Source: Bacteroidales bacterium
GTDB taxonomy: Bacteria > Bacteroidota > Bacteroidia > Bacteroidales > ML635J-15
DNA length: 5,960 bases
Direction: 5' to 3'
NCBI GenBank assembly: GCA_028696755.1
Contig: JAQVGK010000235.1
Coordinates: 1 to 5,960, forward strand
The notes under the pieces were generated by a model that did no database searches, was not told the DNA's origin, and saw only the letters and a program-made list of their open reading frames with translations. This document shows positions 1-5,344 of this stretch, one piece after another. Numbering within the stretch: position 1 is the stretch's first letter; the number at the start of each line of letters is the position of its first letter. Position numbers and translations under genes: made by a program.

Positions 1-718
1 TTTTCAGAGCTTCTTTATCAAGTTCAGCGCTTATTACAGCATCGTTGTTATCTCCAGCATAAGATAGCATTTCTCCCTTAAAATCAATTATACAAGAGCC
101 TCCATCATACTTAATATTTTTACCATCTTCACCAGTCCTGTTGCAAGCAATTACATAAGCTAAATTCTCAATGGCCCTTGCTTTAATCAAAACATCATAA
201 ATATTGCGTCGTGAGGCAGGCCAATTAGCAACGTATATAATTGCATCATAATTATCAGAGTTTCTACTCCAAACAGGGAAACGTAAATCGTAACAAATCT
301 GCAGTAAAGTTTTAAAGCCCATATAGTCAACTACAACCCTCTCCTCTCCTCTGCTAAACATCTCTGCCTCACCGCCATACTTAAAAAGATGACGCTTAAA
401 ATATTTTGTAACACTGCCATCGGGTCGAACAAAAACAAACGCATTATAATTCTTATCGTTTTCGGTTAATATTAATGATCCACAAATTGCGGCACCAGAA
501 ATTCGTGATATTTCTCGCAGTGATTCAAGTGTAAAACCATCTGATGTTTCGGCAAAATCTTTAGTATTATCCGTAAAACCAGTATTTAACATCTCAGGTA
601 GCACATATAAATCCGAACCAGGCTGAGACAATATTAACTTGTTGTAATGTTTTAGATTTTCTGCTGGATTCTCCCAAACTATATCAGTTTGGATTACAGT
701 AATTTTAAGTTTATTCAT
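1..718 (-). CDS. Nitrilase-superfamily amidase, omega-amidase (YafV/Nit2) type; 3' end off the window
   Basis: This is a carbon-nitrogen hydrolase, and 239 codons are visible from the ATG at 718-716. The Glu-Lys-Cys triad of the superfamily can be placed: E42 in LPEM, K109 in FKRHLF, and the nucleophile C142 in QICYDLRFPVW. The segments around ANWPASR (165-170) and KARAIEN (179-185) are also typical. The KRHLF and CYDLRFPVW signatures point to the omega-amidase branch (E. coli YafV, eukaryotic Nit2). That branch hydrolyses 2-oxoglutaramate or 2-oxosuccinamate to the 2-oxo acid and ammonia, as metabolite repair after glutamine transamination. Family members are about 255-265 residues, so only some 15-25 residues are missing. 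No signal peptide is seen, so the protein is cytosolic. The start lies inside the acyltransferase gene: ATGAATAA gives an 8-nt overlap, with a weak AGG just upstream. The enzyme class is secure; the exact substrate is inferred from family resemblance. Confidence 0.9.
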   Translation of the reverse strand, partial: MNKLKITVIQTDIVWENPAENLKHYNKLILSQPGSDLYVLPEMLNTGFTDNTKDFAETSDGFTLESLREISRISGAAICGSLILTENDKNYNAFVFVRPDGSVTKYFKRHLFKYGGEAEMFSRGEERVVVDYMGFKTLLQICYDLRFPVWSRNSDNYDAIIYVANWPASRRNIYDVLIKARAIENLAYVIACNRTGEDGKNIKYDGGSCIIDFKGEMLSYAGDNNDAVISAELDKEALK

Positions 719-1262
719 AGCCTGTCTCAAATTTATCTTTCTTTAACCCCTCACAGCCAATATAAGATCGTTTCAATCTTTCCATTATTTCTTCGTCAGT
801 GCCACTCATATCAAGCAAACCCTTTACTCCACATTGTTTAGTTTTTTTATCAAGATAACCAATTACAACAGGAACATCTGCTGCTTTTGCAATTCTAATA
901 AAGCCTTTTTTCCAATTTTTTGTTTTTTTTCGAGTTCCTTCTGGAGTTATAACTAGATAGAATCTCCCTTTTGATTCTTTAAAGCTCTGTATAGCCATAT
1001 CTGTCAAACCAGTCTTCTTTCCTCTATCGACAGGAATGCCGCCCATCTTTTTTAAAAAATATCCAAATGGCCAGAAAAATGCTTCTTTTTTAATCAAAAC
1101 CTGAGGTTTATAACCATACATCTCGAAATACATTTTACCAAGTACAGAATCGTACATACTTGTATGAGGTGCCATTAACACAACAGCTTTTTCAACATCG
1201 GGAAATTCGTTAAATTTCCACCCTCCCAATTTTAGATATTTTCGTGCAAACCATTTACTCAT
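711..1262 (-). CDS. PlsC-like 1-acyl-glycerol-phosphate acyltransferase family protein
   Basis: A short (183 aa) member of the lysophospholipid acyltransferase superfamily, which transfers acyl groups from acyl-CoA or acyl-ACP to a glycerolipid-type acceptor at the inner membrane. The four family blocks are visible. The catalytic H-x4-D is HTSMYD (H33, D38), block II is GGIPVDR (74-80), block III is TPEGTR (106-111), and a block IV-like ADVPVV lies at 129-134. AFFWPFGYFLKKMGG (61-75) is a hydrophobic stretch likely to dip into the membrane. Block I reads APHTS rather than the NHxS typical of true PlsC. Together with the short length this suggests the LPLAT subgroup of small bacterial glycerol acyltransferases rather than the essential PlsC, so the substrate is uncertain. 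The gene overlaps both neighbours by 8 nt (ATGAGTAA upstream, ATGAATAA downstream). No Shine-Dalgarno is seen at its ATG, so it probably depends on coupled translation from yigZ. Confidence 0.88.
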   Translation of the reverse strand: MSKWFARKYLKLGGWKFNEFPDVEKAVVLMAPHTSMYDSVLGKMYFEMYGYKPQVLIKKEAFFWPFGYFLKKMGGIPVDRGKKTGLTDMAIQSFKESKGRFYLVITPEGTRKKTKNWKKGFIRIAKAADVPVVIGYLDKKTKQCGVKGLLDMSGTDEEIMERLKRSYIGCEGLKKDKFETGYE

Positions 1263-1860
1263 CGCAAAGTTCTGTTTTAATTTTATGATTTTGTTTCAAA
1301 GCATTCAGCATTTTATCCGACAAAGATAATCGTATTGAAAAAATTATTGAGCAAGATTCAGCAAAATTCTGCGAACTAATTTCAGCATCAAAGTCTTTCA
1401 TACATTTCATCACAAAATTCATTTCTTCGTAGCCAAAACTGCATTTGTGCTTTATTTTAACAAATCTTTCGATTACTTCGGCTTTATCCAAAGCATCTCG
1501 GGCAGCAGTTTTATAGGCATTTAATAATCCAGAAACACCAAGTTTTGTGCCTCCAAAATATCTAACCACTACTACTAAAACATTCGTAAGATTTAGAGAT
1601 CTGATTTGTCCTAAAACGGGAGGTCCAGAACTATTAGAAGGTTCTCCATCGTCGGAGCAACGGTAAAATTCCTGATTGGCACCTATAACAAAAGCATAAA
1701 CATGATGACGTGCATCGTAATATTTCTTCTTGAGGCTTAAAATATTGTCTTTTACTTGAGTTTCGTTCTCAACAGGAAAGGCAAATGCAATAAATTTGGA
1801 TCCTTTTTCAGAGTAAAATCCCTCCGAAATTCCTGATATAGTAAAAAAGCTATCTTCCAC
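1255..1860 (-). CDS. yigZ: YigZ/IMPACT family protein (UPF0029), GTG start
   Basis: A 201-residue protein of the YigZ/IMPACT family. The N-terminal UPF0029 domain (about residues 15-125) carries SEKGSKFIAFAFPV (17-30), ARHHVYAFVIG (50-60), the hallmark DDGEPSNSSGPPVL (70-83) and VVVRYFGGTKLGVSGL (97-112). The C-terminal part (about 136-201) is the ferredoxin-like DUF1949 module. Eukaryotic IMPACT modulates Gcn2 and the translational stress response. The bacterial role is not settled, and nucleic-acid or ribosome-related binding has been suggested. The start codon is GTG at 1860-1858, so the first residue is formyl-Met although the codon is Val. No in-frame ATG lies close upstream, and the length from GTG to the EKGSKF block fits the family. 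The gene begins 5 nt after the transporter stop and ends in an 8-nt overlap with the acyltransferase start, so it is operonic. Confidence 0.93.
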   Translation of the reverse strand: MEDSFFTISGISEGFYSEKGSKFIAFAFPVENETQVKDNILSLKKKYYDARHHVYAFVIGANQEFYRCSDDGEPSNSSGPPVLGQIRSLNLTNVLVVVVRYFGGTKLGVSGLLNAYKTAARDALDKAEVIERFVKIKHKCSFGYEEMNFVMKCMKDFDAEISSQNFAESCSIIFSIRLSLSDKMLNALKQNHKIKTELCDE

Positions 1861-1865
1861 TTTAT

Positions 1866-2732
1866 TTATGCAAATGTTAGAATTACAAAGGTAATTAAAG
1901 CTAAGGACACACCAACAATATTTAGTTTACTTAATTTCTCTTTAAAAAATACTGTGCCTGTTAAAACGGTTAAAGCAACAATACCAACATTAACAATTCC
2001 GTAGCTCACTGCATTCGAAAACACTCCCGAATTTAAAGTCATCAACATAAAGTATATCGAACCGTAATTAAACAAGCCCAAAATTGCACCGAGTACTAAT
2101 GTTTTTGGTTTTGCAAACCCTTTAAATACCGATGGTTTAAACAGCATAAGTATTATTCCCGAAAGAAGTGCTACACTAAATAAAGTTGCAGAAAACAAAG
2201 CAGAAACAGACTCATTAATAAATTTTTCCTTGGCATAAATAAGAATTGAATTCTCCAATCCCATTCCAAAAAAAAGAATTATAGGAAAGACGACTGCAAG
2301 AGCGCTAGCTTTTGTTGTTCCAGATTGTTTTTTATAAACGCTCAATCCGACAGCTGTCACTGCGAGAATAATGCTAATGTACTTCAATAATCCAGCCTGT
2401 TCCTTAAAAAATATTATCGAAAAAAGCATAGGAATTACAACAGCCATTTTAGCCGAAACTGTTGTAACCGAAATCCCTGCCTTGCGTGATGAAAATCCAA
2501 CAAAAAAGAATAAAACGATAAGTAGAACTCCCTGAAATAATCCTAAAAGCAGCCAATCGGCACTAATAATTTGATTAACAGGAACCGAACCATTCATCCA
2601 AAAGCCAGCAACTGCTGCAATCAGATAATTAATTACAATTGGGTTGATCAATTTTGTTCCAGTTCGTTCGATAAACTTAAAACAAACATAAATTCCAGTT
2701 GCAGAAATAATACTGAGTAAAAGCCAGATCAT
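1866..2732 (-). CDS. EamA/DMT-superfamily transporter, ten transmembrane helices
   Basis: A 288-residue inner-membrane protein of the drug/metabolite transporter superfamily, made of two EamA repeats. About ten hydrophobic helices can be placed: 2-20, 31-47, 58-80, 86-108, 116-134, 143-168, 175-198, 211-230, 240-262 and 269-288. Each half shows the EamA hallmark of a helix ending in FFKE (108-111 and 262-265) followed by a last short helix, which reveals the internal duplication. Relatives export amino acids, nucleobases or other metabolites, or act in sugar transport; the substrate cannot be read from sequence. The ATG at 2732 is preferred because the next Met (residue 46) would delete the first helix. 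A strong hairpin terminator ends only three bases upstream of this ATG, and no Shine-Dalgarno is visible. The gene heads the four-gene minus-strand run, with yigZ following after 5 nt. Confidence 0.9.
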   Translation of the reverse strand: MIWLLLSIISATGIYVCFKFIERTGTKLINPIVINYLIAAVAGFWMNGSVPVNQIISADWLLLGLFQGVLLIVLFFFVGFSSRKAGISVTTVSAKMAVVIPMLFSIIFFKEQAGLLKYISIILAVTAVGLSVYKKQSGTTKASALAVVFPIILFFGMGLENSILIYAKEKFINESVSALFSATLFSVALLSGIILMLFKPSVFKGFAKPKTLVLGAILGLFNYGSIYFMLMTLNSGVFSNAVSYGIVNVGIVALTVLTGTVFFKEKLSKLNIVGVSLALITFVILTFA

Positions 2733-2735
2733 ATC

Positions 2736-2760
2736 AAAAAATAAAGGGGCTAAAAGCCCC
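2736..2760 (-). terminator. Rho-independent terminator after dnaA
   Basis: Read on the minus strand, GGGGCTTTTAGCCCC forms a perfect 6-bp GC-rich stem with a 3-nt loop (2760-2746). It is followed directly by TTTATTTTTT (2745-2736). It begins 5 nt after the dnaA stop codon, so it is well placed to end the dnaA transcript. The reverse orientation has no good T-tract and no convergent gene, so it is read as unidirectional. It finishes three bases before the transporter ATG, which is unusual (see findings). Confidence 0.88.
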
Positions 2761-2765
2761 GCATT

Positions 2766-4193
2766 TTACATTTTCAATCTTTTTTCAATTTCTTCAAGAT
2801 CTAACTTGAATCGTTTATCTGTTTCGATTAGGTTGTTAACTGTTTTGCAGGCGTGAAGCACAGTTGCATGATCTTTTCCACCAATTGAAGATCCGATAGA
2901 AGCAAGCGAAGCTTTGGTCATTGTTTTAGCAAAGAACATTGCAATTTGACGAGCCTGAACAATCTCACGTTTGCGTGTTTTTGAGCTTAGGATATCAACA
3001 GGCATTCCGAAATAATTACAAACAACTTTCTGAATATAGTCGATACTAATTTCGCGTCGAGTACTCTTAACCAACTTGTCAATCATATCCTTTGCAAGCT
3101 CCATTGTAATCTCTTTTTTATTGAGAGTTGACTGAGCAAGAAGAGATACAAGTGCGCCTTCGAGTTCTCTGATATTATTGGTAATATGCGAGGCAATGTA
3201 TTCGAGAATTTCTTCTTTAATTACAATACCGTCTTTGTAAGTTTTTTTCTTAAGAACTTTGATTCTTGTTTCAAAATCTGGTTCTTGCAAATCAGCAGAC
3301 AATCCCCATTTGAATCTTGACAGAAGTCTTTGCTCCATCCCGTTAAGTTCTACTGGTGGTTTATCTGAGGTAAGTACGAGTTGCTTTCCATGCTGATGTA
3401 AATGGTTGAAAATATGGAAAAATACTTCTTGAGTTCCTTCTTTTTTAGCAAAATACTGAACGTCATCAACAATAAGAACGTCAATCATTTGATAGAAATG
3501 AATAAAGTCGTTACGATTATTGTTACGAGTAGCCTCCATGTATTGAGTTAGAAACTTATTTGCATCAACATAAAGAACGACTTTTTCGGGCATTAGTTTC
3601 TTTACTTCAATACCGATGGCTTGTGCAAGATGTGTTTTACCAAGCCCAGAACCACCATATACAAAAAGCGGATTAAAGGCTGTTCCACCAGAATTTTGAG
3701 CAACAGCATAACCAGCAGAACGAGCAAGACGATTACATTCTCCTTCAACAAAATTATCGAAGGTATATTCAGGATTCAAATGCGGATCAACATGTACTTT
3801 TTTAATTCCAGGAATCACAAAAGGATTTACAATTGCATTTGCTTCAAGATCGAGAGGCATTTGAACAGGACGGTTAACAAGTGGAGTTTTATCTCTTGCT
3901 GGAATTTTAAGAGTGTAAGGTTTTTCGGAATTTGAGTTGTTCTCCATTACAACATGATACTCCAGCTTTGCATCAGGCCCAATTACTTTGTGCAATGTTT
4001 TCTTGAGCAAATCGAGAAACTGTTCCTCGATAAATTCATAGAAAAATGTACTTGGCACCTGAATGGTAAGGACATTCTCATTGACATCCAAAGGGACAAT
4101 TGGTTCAAACCATGTGCGATAACTATTTTTTGGAACGTTATCCTTTATGATTTGCAAACATTTTCCCCATATTTCTTCACACCTTTTCACCAT
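2766..4193 (-). CDS. dnaA: Chromosomal replication initiator protein DnaA
   Basis: A full-length (475 aa) DnaA, the AAA+ ATPase that binds DnaA boxes, unwinds oriC and recruits the helicase. Domain I is residues 1-75 (WGKCLQIIKDNV, SYRTWFEPI). A short, poorly structured domain II linker covers about 83-140. The AAA+ core starts near YTFDNFVEG (143-151). Walker A is GGSGLGKT (180-187), Walker B is VLIVDD (239-244), sensor I is around LTSD (274-277), the box VII arginines are R289 and R293 in QRLLSRFKWG, and the sensor II arginine is R342 in IRELEGAL. Domain IV carries the DNA-binding basic region SSKTRKREIVQARQIAMF (403-420) and the signature GGKDHATVLHACKTV (438-452). All key residues are present. 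The ATG at 4193 fits the family's domain I. A terminator follows the gene and dnaN is not adjacent, which is usual in Bacteroidota but not in Firmicutes or Proteobacteria. Confidence 0.99.
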   Translation of the reverse strand: MVKRCEEIWGKCLQIIKDNVPKNSYRTWFEPIVPLDVNENVLTIQVPSTFFYEFIEEQFLDLLKKTLHKVIGPDAKLEYHVVMENNSNSEKPYTLKIPARDKTPLVNRPVQMPLDLEANAIVNPFVIPGIKKVHVDPHLNPEYTFDNFVEGECNRLARSAGYAVAQNSGGTAFNPLFVYGGSGLGKTHLAQAIGIEVKKLMPEKVVLYVDANKFLTQYMEATRNNNRNDFIHFYQMIDVLIVDDVQYFAKKEGTQEVFFHIFNHLHQHGKQLVLTSDKPPVELNGMEQRLLSRFKWGLSADLQEPDFETRIKVLKKKTYKDGIVIKEEILEYIASHITNNIRELEGALVSLLAQSTLNKKEITMELAKDMIDKLVKSTRREISIDYIQKVVCNYFGMPVDILSSKTRKREIVQARQIAMFFAKTMTKASLASIGSSIGGKDHATVLHACKTVNNLIETDKRFKLDLEEIEKRLKM

Positions 4194-4225
4194 CTTTAAA
4201 AATATCTTTAGTTTTCAACATTAAC

Positions 4226-4235
4226 TTATGAACAA
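4226..4235 (+). repeat. Left copy of a 10-bp inverted repeat (TTATGAACAA)
   Basis: TTATGAACAA here is the exact reverse complement of TTGTTCATAA at 4681-4690. The identity does not extend beyond 10 bp on either side. This copy lies between the candidate dnaA -7 element and the dnaA start codon, roughly where transcription would begin. Chance occurrence in A+T-rich DNA is possible. Confidence 0.45.
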
Positions 4236-4264
4236 AAGTGTCGCAATTTTTCACTTTTTTTCAA
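4233..4264 (-). promoter_or_regulatory. dnaA: Candidate dnaA promoter of Bacteroidota type
   Basis: On the minus strand, TTG (4264-4262) is followed after 21 nt by CACTTTTG (4240-4233). The known Bacteroidota housekeeping consensus is TTG, a 19-21 nt spacer, then TAnnTTTG. The match is complete for TTG and spacing and has one mismatch in the -7 box (C for T). Transcription would begin near 4226, leaving a leader of about 30 nt before the dnaA ATG. The assignment is a motif match only. Confidence 0.35.
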
Positions 4265-4466
4265 CAGAAAAAAATCTTTTTCCTATTGTTTTTTAAAAAA
4301 TTTTGACATAGACACCAAACTTTTTCACGATACATAATCCATCCAAATAAATACAACACACTGTATTTCAACCACTTATAATATTCGAAAGGACTAAAAA
4401 CACATCCGTTAATTTGCCTCTATTAACAATGGTTAAAAATAGTGAATATTTTTCTCAAACAAAACA

Positions 4467-4497
4467 TTTTTACATTTTTTTTTGATTTTTTTTCTTT
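4467..4497. other. Phased T-tracts, probable intrinsically bent DNA
   Basis: On the plus strand, T runs occupy 4467-4471, 4475-4483 and 4486-4493, with a short TTT at 4495-4497. The centres of the three main runs are about 10-10.5 bp apart, which is one helical turn. A fourth run at 4449-4453 lies about two turns upstream. Phased A/T-tracts are known to bend DNA and often mark promoter or origin regions. No stem precedes the runs, so they are not a terminator. Confidence 0.5.
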
Positions 4498-4524
4498 CGT
4501 GGTCATAATTAGCACATTCTCAGT

Positions 4525-4542
4525 AAATAATGAACATTATTT
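4525..4542. repeat. 18-bp palindrome, possible operator
   Basis: AAATAATGAACATTATTT has two perfect 8-bp arms (AAATAATG and CATTATTT) around a 2-bp centre. It lies near the middle-right of the divergent intergenic region and contains ATGAACA, the motif shared with the 10-bp inverted repeat at 4226-4235 and 4681-4690. A compact dyad of this kind would suit a dimeric DNA-binding protein. It is too A+T-rich, and has no following T-tract, to act as a terminator. Confidence 0.5.
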
Positions 4543-4680
4543 CTATTTTTAATGTCGCTAAAATGAGCTATCAGCTTGTCAATCAACACGATAGTAAAAA
4601 TGTCTTAAAACTATCTTCCTAAAACGATTTCCAAGAAAATCTCCACATTCATTTACTTGCAACAGATTTTCACGAGTCCA

Positions 4681-4690
4681 TTGTTCATAA
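4681..4690 (+). repeat. Right copy of the 10-bp inverted repeat (TTGTTCATAA)
   Basis: TTGTTCATAA is the exact reverse complement of 4226-4235. It lies 63 nt before the LOG start codon and upstream of a TATAAT at 4708-4713, so it could sit within or beside the promoter of the rightward genes. The two copies bracket most of the intergenic region. Confidence 0.45.
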
Positions 4691-4753
4691 ATATCAAGGT
4701 TATGGGTTATAATCAAAAAATAATTATGGTAATTTTACAAAAAGCAAATAAGA

Positions 4754-5332
4754 ATGAAGGATAAAATTTGTGTCTTTTGCAGTTCGAGCGAAGATCTCGA
4801 TCAAAAATATTATGATGTCGCCGCAAAACTCGGAAAATTAATTGCCGAGCAAGATTATGACTTAATTCATGGTGCTGGAACAATTGGTTTAATGGGCGTA
4901 TTAATGCATTCGGCAGCATCTAGCGGTTGTTTAGTAACTGGAGTTGTTCCTGAGCGACTCAATCGAGCAAATATTGTTTCCGATGAGCACCAAAAGCTCG
5001 TTATTACTCCAGACATGAAGGAAAGAAAAGAGTATATGCGTCAAAACTCAAGCGCATTTATTGCCCTGCCCGGAGGATTTGGCACTCTTGAAGAAGTTCT
5101 CGAAATTATCACTCTTAAACAACTAAAATATCACAATAAAGCGATTGTTATTGTTAACAGTTATGGATATTTCGACCATTTACTGCACCAATTCGATTTT
5201 ATGTTTGATACTGGTTTTGCAATTGAAGCCTATAAAAGCCTTTATTACATTGCTCAAAATCCCGAAGATGCTTTGAATTATATTAAAAACTATAGGCCCG
5301 AAAATATTTACGACAAATACTTGCGCGAATAA
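4754..5332 (+). CDS. LOG-family (TIGR00730-type) nucleotide 5'-monophosphate phosphoribohydrolase
   Basis: A 192-residue Rossmann-fold protein of the LOG / YvdD / PpnP-unrelated 'lysine decarboxylase-like' family; the old lysine decarboxylase label is wrong for this family. Members cleave the N-glycosidic bond of AMP-type nucleotides, or of cytokinin nucleotides in some organisms, giving free base and ribose 5-phosphate. The N-terminal strand is ICVFCSSS (5-12). The glycine loop is HGAGTIGLMG (39-48), then VTGVVPE (61-67) and MKERKEYM (88-95) with the conserved Arg (R91). The family signature PGGFGTLEE is at 106-114, followed by TLKQLKYHNK (120-129). In most relatives the first loop reads YGGG; here it is HGAG, a substitution next to the nucleotide site. 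The ATG at 4754 has an A-rich leader and no clear Shine-Dalgarno, as is usual in Bacteroidota. The dNTPase gene follows after 12 nt. Fold and family are secure; the base specificity is not. Confidence 0.93.
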   Translation: MKDKICVFCSSSEDLDQKYYDVAAKLGKLIAEQDYDLIHGAGTIGLMGVLMHSAASSGCLVTGVVPERLNRANIVSDEHQKLVITPDMKERKEYMRQNSSAFIALPGGFGTLEEVLEIITLKQLKYHNKAIVIVNSYGYFDHLLHQFDFMFDTGFAIEAYKSLYYIAQNPEDALNYIKNYRPENIYDKYLRE

Positions 5333-5344
5333 AAAATCACAAAT

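Larger units (their letters stand above)
4194..4753. other. 560-nt A+T-rich divergent intergenic region between dnaA and the LOG gene
   Basis: I see no credible coding sequence, tRNA or conserved structured RNA here. The region must hold the promoters of dnaA (leftward) and of the LOG-dgt pair (rightward). It contains long A and T runs, including the self-complementary TTTTTTAAAAAA near 4289-4300, three phased T-tracts, an 18-bp palindrome, and three copies of ATGAACA. Degenerate DnaA-box-like 9-mers occur at 4247-4255 (TTTTTCACT) and 4321-4329 (TTTTTCACG), each one mismatch from TTWTNCACA. A poorer one is at 4666-4674 (ATTTTCACG). No perfect TTATCCACA is present on either strand, so an origin is not called. 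Confidence 0.7.

Noticed and set aside
3621..3935. Open frame of 104 codons on the plus strand inside dnaA
   Set aside because: It is antisense to the conserved AAA+ core of dnaA, has a low-complexity K/I/N/S/R-rich translation and resembles no family I know.
3954..4199. Open frame of 81 codons on the plus strand over the dnaA 5' end
   Set aside because: It is antisense to domain I of dnaA, shows no recognisable motif and has no promoter or ribosome-binding site.
4303..4331. TTGACA at 4303-4308 on the plus strand, a perfect sigma70 -35 box
   Set aside because: No matching -10 lies 16-18 nt downstream, and Bacteroidota housekeeping sigma factors do not use this consensus.
4566..4615. Small inverted repeats AGCT-ATC-AGCT (4566-4576) and GATAGT/ACTATC (4590-4595, 4610-4615)
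   Set aside because: The arms are only 4 and 6 bp and the second has a 14-nt loop. Such repeats are expected by chance in A+T-rich DNA, and no T-tract follows to make a terminator.
4681..4713. TTGTTC ... TATAAT as a promoter for the LOG gene
   Set aside because: The TATAAT at 4708-4713 is real, but the spacer is 21 nt and the -7 box does not fit TAnnTTTG. A TAATTTTA at 4730-4737 has no TTG at the right distance. The true promoter could not be chosen.
4713..4919. Open frame of 68 codons on the minus strand over the LOG start
   Set aside because: It is the complement of conserved LOG coding sequence and its product has no recognisable features.
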